Source of the DNA: Mycobacterium lentiflavum
GTDB taxonomy: Bacteria > Actinomycetota > Actinomycetes > Mycobacteriales > Mycobacteriaceae
NCBI RefSeq assembly: GCF_022374895.2
Contig: NZ_CP092423.2
Span: 186,001 to 250,000, forward strand
DNA length: 64,000 nucleotides
Direction of reading: 5' to 3'
Part shown: piece after piece, positions 8,453 through 16,874 of the stretch
How the letters are laid out: every line of letters starts with the position of its first letter
How positions within the stretch are numbered: position 1 is the stretch's first letter
Translations under genes and position numbers: made by a program
Notes under the pieces: model-generated
Seen by the model: the letters and a program-made list of their open reading frames with translations, nothing else
Database searches by the model: none
Told to the model about the DNA's origin: nothing

Positions 8453-9549
8453 ACCTGCTCCCCGGCCTTGTGCACCGACACCTTCACGTCGGGCGGGGTC
8501 GGGTTGTCCAGCCAGCGCAGGACCACGAAGCCGCGATGCCGGCCACCGGTGTCGAGCCAATGCCCAAATCCCAAGTCCTGCGCGGAGATCGCGATACGCA
8601 CCCGCCCGTCGGCATCCGGCTGCACCCCGCGGTTCGTCACCGAACTGTGCCGCCGACGCGGCTCGAAGCACTCATGCCAAACGCTTTCCAGCGTGACGTT
8701 CCAATACCGGGTGTCGGGCGGCTCAATGTCGAGCACCAGCGCCTGGCCGGGGTCGAGCCGGTAGGTGCCCATCATGTACAGATTGTCCGGCGTCGTGTCG
8801 GCCGCACCCAGGTCGGCGGCCTCGGCGGTCACCAGTGTGTTCGGCTGCTGCAGCAGCTCCGGCTTGATCGTGCGGTGCAGCGTGGTCAACTTCATCAGCG
8901 ACCACGCCATCGCGGTGAACTGTTCGGCCAGTTCGTCATCGGATAGCACGGTCACCGGATCGGGGTCGAGCGCCTCGATGCGCATCGTGGCGAGCTCTTC
9001 GGCGTCGCGATCGGCGATGTACTCGCGGACCACGACCGATGACGCGTCGTCGGGGATCTGTAGCCACTGCGCACCAGCTAGATCCGCCGGCTCGTCGGCG
9101 GACAGCACCAGCGCGAACTCACCGGAGTTGAGCTCCAGGTTGGTGTCGCCGAGGTAATTGGACATTCGCCGTGGAGTCAGGCCGGTGCCGGCCAGGATCT
9201 GGAAGCCGAGGTAGGTAGTCGTGCCGCGGGTGCCGGTGATCCGATAGCGCCGATCGCCGCGGATCATCGCCAGGAAATAGTTGCCGTCGGGATTGGGCCC
9301 GCCGATCATCCGGGTGTCCGAACACATATCGAAGAATCCCGGGCGTGCGGTGTCGGCCTCGACGGCCATCTGCGAACACAGCGACGACACCCGGGCGATC
9401 ACCCGCAGGCCCTCGAGAAGCTCGCGCTCGGTCTCGGCGTCCTCGGTCACGATCTTGGTGACGTCGGCGATCATCTGCTGGAAGAACTGCCATGCGGCAC
9501 GCGCTCGCGGCGCGCTATCGGTCGGCGACATTGCCGGGCGTTGAGACAT
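8449..9549 (-). CDS. DUF1214-family protein
   Basis: A 366-residue protein. The central part (GNYFLAMIRGDRRYRITGTRGTTTYLGFQI) and C-terminal part (QALVLDIEPPDTRYWNVTLESVW, then LDTGGRHRGFVVLRW) are typical of DUF1214 proteins, beta-rich proteins of unknown enzymatic role that often sit beside sulfotransferases in mycobacteria. Its stop overlaps the sulfotransferase start. A 15-base palindrome covers the start codon, so expression is probably controlled at the start site. A second in-frame ATG at residue 7 (9531) could be the true start, which would place the palindrome wholly upstream. Confidence 0.75.
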   Translation of the reverse strand: MSQRPAMSPTDSAPRARAAWQFFQQMIADVTKIVTEDAETERELLEGLRVIARVSSLCSQMAVEADTARPGFFDMCSDTRMIGGPNPDGNYFLAMIRGDRRYRITGTRGTTTYLGFQILAGTGLTPRRMSNYLGDTNLELNSGEFALVLSADEPADLAGAQWLQIPDDASSVVVREYIADRDAEELATMRIEALDPDPVTVLSDDELAEQFTAMAWSLMKLTTLHRTIKPELLQQPNTLVTAEAADLGAADTTPDNLYMMGTYRLDPGQALVLDIEPPDTRYWNVTLESVWHECFEPRRRHSSVTNRGVQPDADGRVRIAISAQDLGFGHWLDTGGRHRGFVVLRWLDNPTPPDVKVSVHKAGEQV

Positions 9550-9556
9550 AGTCTCA
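9542..9556. promoter_or_regulatory. Palindromic operator over the DUF1214 start codon
   Basis: Perfect inverted repeat TGAGAC-ATA-GTCTCA. It contains the annotated start codon of the DUF1214-sulfotransferase operon (9549). The form is that of a TetR-type site. The nearest TetR gene begins at 10083 and is one candidate for the cognate regulator. Confidence 0.65.
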
Positions 9557-9665
9557 TGTTAGGGCTATGGCCAGTCTGCTGAACAGCCTTTCACGCGAAT
9601 TGCGCCGCACGGCTCACCGGAAGTGCGACTTGTCGATTTGCGCGTGCACCCGACAGTGCGGTTGA

Positions 9666-9797
9666 CCCCGAGTGTGAGACGGCGTCGACGATGAGCGTTT
9701 CTCCCGACTTCGTCTGCAGCACCGGTTTGGCATGCGCGTTGGGGACATAACCCCAGAGCAGCTGGTCGGGCGTGGACTGCAGGTAGTGGTTGCCCCG
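9666..9797 (-). pseudogene. Acetamidase/formamidase N-terminal remnant
   Basis: The minus-strand frame reads RGNHYLQSTPDQLLWGYVPN and, directly after, AHAKPVLQTKSGETLIVD ending in AVSHSG. This matches the N-terminal segment of the FmdA/AmdA family, which opens with a histidine-leader and STPDTVLWG and then a PVLTVxSGETV strand. After this the frame loses all similarity and stops by 9591, and no further family segment follows before the DUF1214 gene. About 300 residues are therefore missing, and I read it as a truncated relic. Confidence 0.65.
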
Positions 9798-9824
9798 ATA
9801 GGAATATCGCGTTGGTCGTTCAAC

Positions 9825-9912
9825 GGATCTTCGCAGCCAGGAACATTTACGGTCCAAGACGAATTCGTGATGAGAGCTATTCGCTCTGATGATGCTGTTG
9901 CACAACAGCTTT
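9825..9912 (+). repeat. Diverged repeat, copy B
   Basis: Partner of copy A at 2330-2416, same orientation, 7.5 kb apart, colinear to within one base. The plus-strand frame over it ends in QDEFVMRAIRSDDAVAQQL and a stop at 9924-9926, so this may be the C-terminal end of a lost gene. It abuts the amidase remnant. Confidence 0.6.
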
Positions 9913-10082
9913 GGGCGCAATTATAAATGCCATCACAAATTACTACTCGGGTGCGACGATTTGGATCGAGCGGGATGCGGTGTGTGATCGAGGCCCGGCC
10001 GGCGGGCCCCGAGCGGCGTCGGCGAAACGCCCGCCGTCGCCGACTCGAGCAACGAAACGATGCACACGGATATGGTGGGCGA

Positions 10083-10676
10083 ATGTCTGCGACGTCTTCG
10101 TCGATGTCCCTCGCGGAGCAAAAGCGCACGGCGACACGACAGCGTATTGCCCAGGCCGCCGCGCAACTGGTGATCAGCCGCGGCCTGGCCGGGGCGACGG
10201 TAGACGACATCGCCGACACGGCTGAGATCGGGCGGGCAACGTTCTTCCGCTATTTCAACTCCAAGGAAGACGCCGTCGCGGAGGGCATGAACACCCATTG
10301 GCTGGATCGGATCACCACCGCGCTGGCGGCGCAACCCGTGGAATTGGGCGCCTTGGAAGCCGTGGCCGGCGCCTTCGGTGACCTCGGGCGGGGATTCGCC
10401 GAGATCGAGGACCAGGTACGCGAGCTTGCCACCCTGACCCGCTCGTCGGAAACGCTCGATGCGTGGACGCTACGCATCTATGTGCGCTATGAAGCGGCGA
10501 TCGCCGACCTGATCGCGTCCCGGCTACCCGAGCCCGGACCCCAAGACCCCAGGCCCCGACTGATCGGTGCGCTGGCGATGGCGGCGGTCCGTATCGCCCT
10601 GGACGACTGGCTCAGCGACGGGGGATCACTGCCCGACCGGGTGCGGCACGGCTTGGCCGCCATCGCGATCGCCTGA
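10083..10676 (+). CDS. TetR/AcrR family transcriptional regulator
   Basis: 197 residues from the ATG at 10083. Helix-turn-helix residues are ATVDDIADTAEIGRATFFRYF, the TetR recognition region with FFRYF in place of the more common YYHF; a helical ligand domain follows. The frame is open further upstream to 9927 but that part is Arg-rich and unlike TetR proteins, so the later start is preferred. It stops 7 bases from the convergent amidohydrolase. Its target is unclear; the palindrome at 9542-9556 is the nearest candidate, about 530 bases upstream. Confidence 0.8.
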   Translation: MSATSSSMSLAEQKRTATRQRIAQAAAQLVISRGLAGATVDDIADTAEIGRATFFRYFNSKEDAVAEGMNTHWLDRITTALAAQPVELGALEAVAGAFGDLGRGFAEIEDQVRELATLTRSSETLDAWTLRIYVRYEAAIADLIASRLPEPGPQDPRPRLIGALAMAAVRIALDDWLSDGGSLPDRVRHGLAAIAIA

Positions 10677-10682
10677 CGGTCA

Positions 10683-11516
10683 CTACGACTTAGCTTGTGG
10701 CGCTGGCCATTTGAGAATTCGGCGGGCGGTTCCGCCGAGGACCCAGGCCTTCTCGGCCTGCGACAGTGACGAGGAGTCGCGGATGCTGAACAGATTCTCG
10801 GCCCAGCTGGCGCGGTGCCGGGTCATCGTGTAGTCGCTGGCCCACATCACCCGCTGTGGTCCGAAGGCATCGATCGCGCGGCGCAGCTTCGGTTCGAGGT
10901 CGCTGAACGGGTAGGGCTCGGTCGACAAGAAGGACGGCGCGTGGGCCCATTTGTACGCCACGTTGGCGTAGCGAGCCATCGCCACCGCATCGTCAATGCC
11001 GGCTTGGCCGGGCGGGGCATCGAAAGCGGCGCCGCAATGATCGATGACGAACTGAACATCGGGAAAGCGCTCCACATATTGCGTCAGGTGCGCCACCATG
11101 CCGGGACACGTGACGAACACCGGCAGGCTGTGCGCGCCGGCGGCTTTGAGTAACCGATCGTGGCCGCCCCGCTCGAACACCGCCGCTTCCGCCGGGGTGA
11201 AGATCGTGGTGCGCAGGGCCTTGAACCCGGGTGCGGCGGTCAAGGTTTCAATCCACGATTCGATGCCCGGGTCGGTCGGATCCACTCGCATCAGGAACGC
11301 GAAGCGCTCGGGATACCGTATCGCCGCGGCTTCGGCGTTCGGCCCCACACAGCGAAAGGCGCCGTTCGCCAGACGATAGCCCGGCTGCAATCCCTCGTCG
11401 GTAAACGTGTCGAACTCGTCGAACAGCACGCCCGCAATGCCCAGGGCATCCATGATCGCCAGCGTGACCTCGGTGCCCAGCATGTTGGCGTGGACCTGGG
11501 CGTCGACGATGTCCAT
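10683..11516 (-). CDS. Amidohydrolase_2 family metal-dependent hydrolase
   Basis: A 277-residue TIM-barrel hydrolase or decarboxylase of the amidohydrolase-2 family. The start MDIVDAQVH is the first-strand metal site (here DxQxH rather than HxH), FVIDHCGAAFD is the strand with the catalytic His, and RVMWASDYTMTRH carries the late Asp. Such enzymes hydrolyse lactones or decarboxylate ring acids. It stands upstream of nothing obvious on this strand, and its ATG is 52 bases below the stop of the LacI regulator on the same strand, so the two may form one unit. The substrate is not deducible. Confidence 0.75.
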   Translation of the reverse strand: MDIVDAQVHANMLGTEVTLAIMDALGIAGVLFDEFDTFTDEGLQPGYRLANGAFRCVGPNAEAAAIRYPERFAFLMRVDPTDPGIESWIETLTAAPGFKALRTTIFTPAEAAVFERGGHDRLLKAAGAHSLPVFVTCPGMVAHLTQYVERFPDVQFVIDHCGAAFDAPPGQAGIDDAVAMARYANVAYKWAHAPSFLSTEPYPFSDLEPKLRRAIDAFGPQRVMWASDYTMTRHRASWAENLFSIRDSSSLSQAEKAWVLGGTARRILKWPAPQAKS

Positions 11517-11568
11517 CGGATTGCTCCTCTCCGGCGGTGCGCTCAGACGGGAGTATGCCAGTGCGGTG

Positions 11569-12561
11569 CTAGGTCGAGGACCGCACGATCAGGCGCGCGA
11601 TATCGGTGCGCTCGCCCGCTGGCGGGGGCGGGTACCCCAATCGTTCAAGCAGAGCAGCAAGAGCGATATCGGCGACCGCGCGCGAAGCGAATTGCACGGT
11701 GGTCAGGGGTGGGCTGCTCACCACGCCCATCGGGGTGGCGTCGACGCCCATGACCGCGAGGTCGCGCGGGCAGCGCAGCCCTGCTTCATGAATCCCGTGC
11801 AAGACAAGGCAGGCGATTTCGTCACTTTGCGCACACACGGCCGTCACGCCGTCCCGCACCCATTCCCGCACCACCTCGGCGGCGTTGTCCACCGTCACCT
11901 CGGCGACGGCCAAGCGCGGCAAGTCCCGCGACTTCGCCGCGCGCGCGACACCCTCGAACCAGTAGTCGCCCAGCGCGCGCCACCTGGGAATCCCGGTATA
12001 GGCGAACCCGATCTGCCGGTGACCACGCGAAACGAGATGGTCAACCCGCATCTCGCCAATGTCGAGGTGCGGATCGCCGAGCGCGGGCAGCGTCCCGATC
12101 TCGATGTTGGGTATGCCAGCGGCCCGTAGCGCTTGCGATGCGGCAGCGTTGAGCGGGAACAGGCTGGTGACCGCAATCGGGTCGAGGTTCTCGATCGCGT
12201 CGACGATGTACTGATCGTCCTCGGTCTCGAAGATCTGCACCTGGAGTAAGCCCAGGCGCGCCAGCTCGGTGGTCATTCGGCTGCCGGCGATCATGGGCAT
12301 CTCGCCGACCGCCACATGCGGCACCACGTACAAAACCACTCCGCTCTTGCCCCGTGCGAGGTTGCGCGCGGCCAGGTTGGGCCGATAGCCCAGCAGCTCG
12401 GCAGCGCGCTGGACGGCCTCACGTGTTTGCGCCGAGATCCTGCGGCCAGCTGCGTTGTTCAAGACGTAGCTGACCGTCGCGGTCGACACGCTGGCCAAAC
12501 GCGCCACGTCCGCATTGGTCGGCCGCACCACCTTATTCGCGTTCACCTCGGGCCCAGCCAT
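11569..12561 (-). CDS. LacI/GalR family transcriptional regulator
   Basis: 330 residues. The N-terminal LacI DNA-binding domain is clear (NADVARLASVSTATVSYVLN, about residues 16-35, then the hinge helix RPNLAARNLARGKSGVV). The C-terminal periplasmic-binding-like sensor follows (ISAQTREAVQ... and the closing MGVDATPMGVVSSPPLTTV). It is divergent from the amidohydrolase/CoA-transferase operon at 12810, across 248 bases that contain two copies of a CTAYTAGTCRCT element. LacI regulators usually sense sugars, so control of a CoA-ester operon would be unusual; the effector is unknown. Confidence 0.85.
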   Translation of the reverse strand: MAGPEVNANKVVRPTNADVARLASVSTATVSYVLNNAAGRRISAQTREAVQRAAELLGYRPNLAARNLARGKSGVVLYVVPHVAVGEMPMIAGSRMTTELARLGLLQVQIFETEDDQYIVDAIENLDPIAVTSLFPLNAAASQALRAAGIPNIEIGTLPALGDPHLDIGEMRVDHLVSRGHRQIGFAYTGIPRWRALGDYWFEGVARAAKSRDLPRLAVAEVTVDNAAEVVREWVRDGVTAVCAQSDEIACLVLHGIHEAGLRCPRDLAVMGVDATPMGVVSSPPLTTVQFASRAVADIALAALLERLGYPPPPAGERTDIARLIVRSST

Positions 12562-12639
12562 GACTCATGGTGGCATGCAGTGACGAGCGACGACCATGAT
12601 CCGGCAATCCCAGAGCAGGTCAGACGCCCGATATAGACG

Positions 12640-12653
12640 GACTATTAGTCACT
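12640..12653. promoter_or_regulatory. Operator candidate 1 between LacI gene and catabolic operon
   Basis: Contains the perfect palindrome GACTA-T-TAGTC (12640-12650). Its right part, CTATTAGTCACT, repeats as CTACTAGTCGCT at 12780-12791 with two transitions, 138 bases away. Two related sites in one divergent promoter would suit a LacI-type looping repressor. Confidence 0.45.
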
Positions 12654-12779
12654 CTCCGGTGCGGGCCTGACCAGGCAGGTGCTTATGCACCGATCGGCGG
12701 TATATTACTGCTGTTATGGCGCTCTGACTTCCCAGCAGCAGCAATGTCCGGGCGTTGACTCTGTGACTGAGATCATTGT

Positions 12780-12791
12780 CTACTAGTCGCT
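12780..12791. promoter_or_regulatory. Operator candidate 2 between LacI gene and catabolic operon
   Basis: CTACTAGTCGCT, with the palindromic core ACTAGT, lies 18 bases upstream of the ATG at 12810. It is the second copy of the element at 12642-12653. Its place next to the Shine-Dalgarno sequence AAGGAGA (12799-12805) would block transcription or initiation. Confidence 0.4.
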
Positions 12792-12809
12792 GTATTCAAG
12801 GAGAGCGGC

Positions 12810-14165
12810 ATGAATAAAGACGACCTGATCCTGATCAGCGTGGATGACCATATCGCCGAACCGGCAGACATGTTCGACGCGCATGTTCCGGCGAAGTACA
12901 AAGACCTCGCTCCGCGGGTGGTCCTGGAGCCCGACGGTGTCCAGCAGTGGTACTACGGCGAGGTGCGCGGGCGAAACATGGGCCTGAACGCCGTCGCGGG
13001 CAAGCCCCGCGAGATGTACAACATCGACGCCTCGCGCTATGACGAGATGCGGCCGGGCTGCTTCAACGTCGACGAGCGGATCCGTGACATGAACGCCGGC
13101 GGGCAGCTGGCGGGGCTGAACTTCCCGAACTTCACCGGGTTCTCCGGCCAGGTCCTCAACCAGGGTCCCGACCGCGACGTCAACCTGGTGATGATCAAGG
13201 CCTACAACGACTGGCACGTCGACGAATGGTGTGCGGCATACCCCGGGCGGTTCATCCCGTGCGGAATTCTGCCCTTGTACGACGTCGCCGAGTCGGCCAA
13301 GGAAGTCAAGCGCCTGGCGGACAAGGGATGTCATGCGGTGACGTTCTCGGAGAATCCAGAAGCGTTACAAATGCCCAGCATTCACACCAAATACTGGTAT
13401 CCGTTGTTCGAGGCGGTCTGCGAGAACCAAACGGTGCTGTGCACGCATGTCGGCTCCGCGTCGCGCTCTCCTCAGGTTTCGACGGACGCTCCGCCGAGTG
13501 TGCAGATGACGGCATCGTCGATGATGAGCATGTTCACCTTCACCGAGCTGATCTGGGCCGAATTCTGGGCCGACTTCCCGCAACTGAAATTCTCGCTCAC
13601 CGAGGGTGATGTCGGCTGGATCCCGTACTTCCTGTGGCGCGCCGAGCATGTCTACAACCGTCATTCGGGCTGGACGCTCGCGAAGTTCCCGCCCGGATAC
13701 GGCGGACCCGTAGACGTGTTCAAGCGGCACTTCTACACCTGCTTCATCAGCGACAAAGTCGGCGTGCACAACATGGACTGGTTCAACGAGGACATGCTGT
13801 GCTGGGAATCCGACTTCCCGCACTCCGACAGCAACTGGCCGTTCGCGCCCGAGGACATCATCGAGACAATGGGTCACCTCGACGACGCGCTCATCAACAA
13901 GATCACACACGAAAACGCCATGGCTGCTTATTCTTTCGACCCGTTCCAGCACATCCCAAAGGAGCACGCCCGCGCAGGCCAGTTGCGCGCACAGGCCACC
14001 GACGTCGACGTGGTCACCCACGTCGGGCGCCAGGCCAGCCAGCGGGACCGGGACGCGTGGACCCGGATGACGCAGTTCGCGCTGCAGGCCCAGGCCTCCG
14101 CGCAGGTCCCGGTGACGGCCGAGGTGGCCGGCATCGCCGGCCGCGCGACCACGCTGGGCAACTGA
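12810..14165 (+). CDS. Amidohydrolase_2 family hydrolase
   Basis: A 451-residue TIM-barrel metal hydrolase of the type with the start ILISVDDHIAEPADMF; the paired acids replace the usual HxH. Later motifs are GFSGQVLNQGPDRDVN, the sensor His in VLCTHVGSASRS, and the late metal Asp in LCWESDFPHSDSNWP. Mycobacteria carry many of these beside CoA-ester genes, and hydrolysis of a ring lactone or decarboxylation is the usual proposal. It is the first gene of an operon: the CoA-transferase gene starts 2 bases after its stop. A strong AAGGAGA precedes the ATG. Confidence 0.8.
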   Translation: MNKDDLILISVDDHIAEPADMFDAHVPAKYKDLAPRVVLEPDGVQQWYYGEVRGRNMGLNAVAGKPREMYNIDASRYDEMRPGCFNVDERIRDMNAGGQLAGLNFPNFTGFSGQVLNQGPDRDVNLVMIKAYNDWHVDEWCAAYPGRFIPCGILPLYDVAESAKEVKRLADKGCHAVTFSENPEALQMPSIHTKYWYPLFEAVCENQTVLCTHVGSASRSPQVSTDAPPSVQMTASSMMSMFTFTELIWAEFWADFPQLKFSLTEGDVGWIPYFLWRAEHVYNRHSGWTLAKFPPGYGGPVDVFKRHFYTCFISDKVGVHNMDWFNEDMLCWESDFPHSDSNWPFAPEDIIETMGHLDDALINKITHENAMAAYSFDPFQHIPKEHARAGQLRAQATDVDVVTHVGRQASQRDRDAWTRMTQFALQAQASAQVPVTAEVAGIAGRATTLGN

Positions 14166-14167
14166 GC

Positions 14168-16507
14168 GTGGCGGCCCGAGCACCGTTCAGCGATTGGCGG
14201 GTGCTGGAGCTGTCCAACGGGATCGCGGTGTCGTACTGCGCCAAAATGTTCGCCGACGCCGGCGCCGAGGTAGTGAAGATCGAATCCCCGCAAGGCGATT
14301 CGATGCGCGGCTGGTCTGCCGGGGGGCCGCCGGGGGCATTGTTCGGCTACCTGGCCGCGGGCAAGAAATCGGTGGTGCGCCGTGACGACGCGGAGATCAC
14401 CGCACTCTTGGCCGGCGCCGACGTCGTGCTCGCCGACCTGACCGACGGCTGGACGCTCGACGACATCACCGCACAGGTCGGCCCGTCGGCGGTGGTCGTC
14501 GCGGTGACGCCGTTCGGTACGACGGGGCCCTACGTCGACGACCAAATAGCCGCCAATGAGTTCATCCTGCAAGCGTTGTGCGGCTCAACCTCGGGTAGAG
14601 GCTGGCCGGGCGACGAACCAGTGCAGGCGGGCGGACGGCTCGGGGAGTGGTTGGCAGCCTCGTTCGCGGCTCCGGTCGCGGCCGCCGCAGCCCGGCACGC
14701 CGCCCGGGGCGGTGGCGGCGAAGTCATCGACGTCTCGACGTACGAGGCGATGGCGATCGCGATGGGCGGGCTGTCCGCGATGTCGGCCAGTGTCTTGGGC
14801 GCGGATTCCCTGCTGCACCAACGCAGTCTTGAACTCCCGTCGATCGTCCCCACCGCCGACGGCAACGTCGGGTTCTGCACGATCACCGCGCAGCAGTTTC
14901 AGGATTTCTTGATCATGATCGACCGCGCTGATCTGGTTGACGACGCCGAGCTGGCGTCGTTCGTCGGCCGGGTCGAGCGCCGCGATGAGTTCCTCGACAT
15001 GGTGACCCAGTGGACCCAGACCCGGACCACGCAGGAGATCGTCGACCTCGCGGTGGCGTTCCGTATCCCGGTGGCGCCCATCGGTGCTCCCGCCACGCTG
15101 TCGACGGTCGACCACTTCGTCGCGCGCGGCGTGTTCGTGCAATCCGAGCGCGGGGTGCTGCAGCCGCGGGTGCCGTACCGCAGCGACGCGATCGCCACCC
15201 GGCCGCCAGGCCGTCCGCCGATGCTGGGGGCCGACAACGGCCGGGTGCACTGGCCGCCGCGACCCGCACGGTCGAAAGCCGGTCATCTCGATACACTTCC
15301 GCTGTCCGACATCCGGATTACCGACTTCACCGCATTTTGGGCCGGGCCGGTGGCCACCCAATTCCTCGGATCGCTGGGCGCCGACGTGATCAAGCTCGAG
15401 GGCGTTCGCCGCCCCGACGGTATGCGGTTCTCCGCGGGCCGCCCACCCGATTGGGAGCAGTGGTGGGAGTGGGGGCCAGTTTTTTTGTGCAGCAACAACA
15501 ATAAGCGCGGTATCAGTGTCGAGCTCAGCACCGACGCCGGTCGCGAGCTGGCGCTACAGCTGATCGCCGCGAGCGATCTGGTCATCGAAAATTTCTCCCC
15601 GAGGGTGATGGAAAACTTCGGCCTGCAATGGGATACGGTCCGTGCGGCCAATCCGCGCGCCGTGATGGTCCGGATGCCGGCGTTCGGTCTCGATGGTCCG
15701 TGGCGCGACCGCGTCGGGTTCGCGCAGACAATGGAACAGGCCACCGGGATGGCGTGGATGACGGGACATGCCGATGGCCCGCCCGTGATTCCGCGCGGGG
15801 TGTGCGATCCGATAGCCGGATTGCATGCCGCGTTCGCGGCCGTTGCGGCCCTGGTGATCCGCGACCGGGACGGGATCGGCATGCATGTCGAGTCCACGAT
15901 GGTGGAGTCGGCGCTCAACGTTGCGGCCGAGATGCTGCTCGAGTACTCGCGCAACGGAATTCAGATGTGCCGGCAGGGAAATCGGGGACCCGGCGCGAGT
16001 CCGCAGGGCTTGTACCGCTGTCAGGGCGACGACGAATGGGTAGCGCTCGCCGCGATGACCGACGCCGCGCGTGCCGCGCTGGCCGCGGTGCTCGACCGGC
16101 CCGACCTCGAAAGCGATGAGGCGGGTTGGCGGGAGCGGGTCGACGAGATCGACAAGCTGCTATCGGATTGGACGGCGCGCCGCCAGGTGGACGACGCGGT
16201 CGCCACGCTGCGGGCCGCCGGGGTGGCCGCGGCACGGGTGACAGAGGCGGCCGCGTTGCTGACCGACCCGCAACTGCTTGCGCGGGGGTTCTGGGAGACG
16301 GTCGATCACCCCGTGGCCGGCTCGTTCCGTTGTGTCGGCATGCCTTTCGCGCTCATCGGGAAACCCAGGCGCTGGATCCGTCGCTGTTCACCGTTGTACG
16401 GGCAGCACACCACCGAGGTGCTGACCGGCGTGCTGGGGAACAGCGAAGAAGATTTGGCGCGACTGCGCGCGGCGGGCGCGACCAGCGCCCGGCCGGCGGG
16501 CTTGTGA
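14168..16507 (+). CDS. CaiB/BaiF CoA-transferase, two domains fused
   Basis: 779 residues from GTG 14168, against about 400 for one family III CoA-transferase. Two units are present: residues 1-370 (WRVLELSNGIAVSYCAKMFADAGAEVVKIE, PFGTTGPYVD) and about 380-779 (IRITDFTAFWAGPVATQFLGSLGADVIKLE, NNKRGISVELSTDAGREL, FGLDGPWRDRVGFAQ). The second half carries the fuller set of conserved segments, so the first may be the degenerate partner. These enzymes move CoA between carboxylic acids and would activate the substrate of the operon. The start is 2 bases after the amidohydrolase stop. The reading frame extends upstream to 13634 in the antisense-free region of the previous gene, which is an artefact. 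Confidence 0.85.
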   Translation: MAARAPFSDWRVLELSNGIAVSYCAKMFADAGAEVVKIESPQGDSMRGWSAGGPPGALFGYLAAGKKSVVRRDDAEITALLAGADVVLADLTDGWTLDDITAQVGPSAVVVAVTPFGTTGPYVDDQIAANEFILQALCGSTSGRGWPGDEPVQAGGRLGEWLAASFAAPVAAAAARHAARGGGGEVIDVSTYEAMAIAMGGLSAMSASVLGADSLLHQRSLELPSIVPTADGNVGFCTITAQQFQDFLIMIDRADLVDDAELASFVGRVERRDEFLDMVTQWTQTRTTQEIVDLAVAFRIPVAPIGAPATLSTVDHFVARGVFVQSERGVLQPRVPYRSDAIATRPPGRPPMLGADNGRVHWPPRPARSKAGHLDTLPLSDIRITDFTAFWAGPVATQFLGSLGADVIKLEGVRRPDGMRFSAGRPPDWEQWWEWGPVFLCSNNNKRGISVELSTDAGRELALQLIAASDLVIENFSPRVMENFGLQWDTVRAANPRAVMVRMPAFGLDGPWRDRVGFAQTMEQATGMAWMTGHADGPPVIPRGVCDPIAGLHAAFAAVAALVIRDRDGIGMHVESTMVESALNVAAEMLLEYSRNGIQMCRQGNRGPGASPQGLYRCQGDDEWVALAAMTDAARAALAAVLDRPDLESDEAGWRERVDEIDKLLSDWTARRQVDDAVATLRAAGVAAARVTEAAALLTDPQLLARGFWETVDHPVAGSFRCVGMPFALIGKPRRWIRRCSPLYGQHTTEVLTGVLGNSEEDLARLRAAGATSARPAGL

Positions 16508-16508
16508 C

Positions 16509-16850
16509 ATGGCCGTCACGCTGTGCGTGCCGCCGCGGGCCGGGGAGCTCTGCGCGCCGGTGCGCTTCCTGGTGCGTCAGGACTCCGTTGTGATGGAACT
16601 GACTGCGCGGCACCGGATCACCAGCGTGGAGTGGGATGCGCGGGAGGGCGCGGTGGCAATGGTCGTCGAGATCACCGACCCGCAAACCGCGCGGCCGGTC
16701 GACGTGCGAATCGACGTCGTGGAAATAGCCAGGGGTGCCGGCGCGCCGGGTGTCGATGCGCGCACCCGGACGATCGGCACGGTACTGCGCGACGGACGGC
16801 AATACGAGGTCCTGGGAACCTATCTCGGGGTAGTAGCAGATGAGAACTGA
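16509..16850 (+). CDS. Small conserved-looking hypothetical protein in catabolic operon
   Basis: 113 residues, start ATG 16509 next to the CoA-transferase stop, and 24 bases before the next start. It has a beta-rich pattern with RFLVRQDSVVMELTARHRITSVEW and a C-terminal VLRDGRQYEVLGTYLG. I do not recognise the family. Its tight packing inside the operon and normal codon use make it a real gene; it may be a small accessory subunit of the flanking CoA-ester enzymes. Confidence 0.65.
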   Translation: MAVTLCVPPRAGELCAPVRFLVRQDSVVMELTARHRITSVEWDAREGAVAMVVEITDPQTARPVDVRIDVVEIARGAGAPGVDARTRTIGTVLRDGRQYEVLGTYLGVVADEN

Positions 16851-16874
16851 AGGGCAGCAACGGATGGAACAAGG

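Larger units (their letters stand above)
9550..10082. other. Intergenic stretch of 533 bases with gene remnants
   Basis: Less GC-rich than the surrounding genes, especially 9800-9960. It holds an acetamidase/formamidase remnant on the minus strand (9666-9797) and copy B of the diverged repeat (9825-9912). I see no intact gene; the TetR frame stays open back to 9927 but that extension lacks family similarity. Confidence 0.6.

Noticed and set aside
6905..8764. Plus-strand frame of 619 codons over the sulfotransferase gene
   Set aside because: The minus strand carries intact PAPS motifs; the plus frame has no recognisable domain.
13634..14167. N-terminal extension of the CoA-transferase
   Set aside because: It lies inside the amidohydrolase gene in another frame; a GTG at 14168 gives the family's normal first residues.
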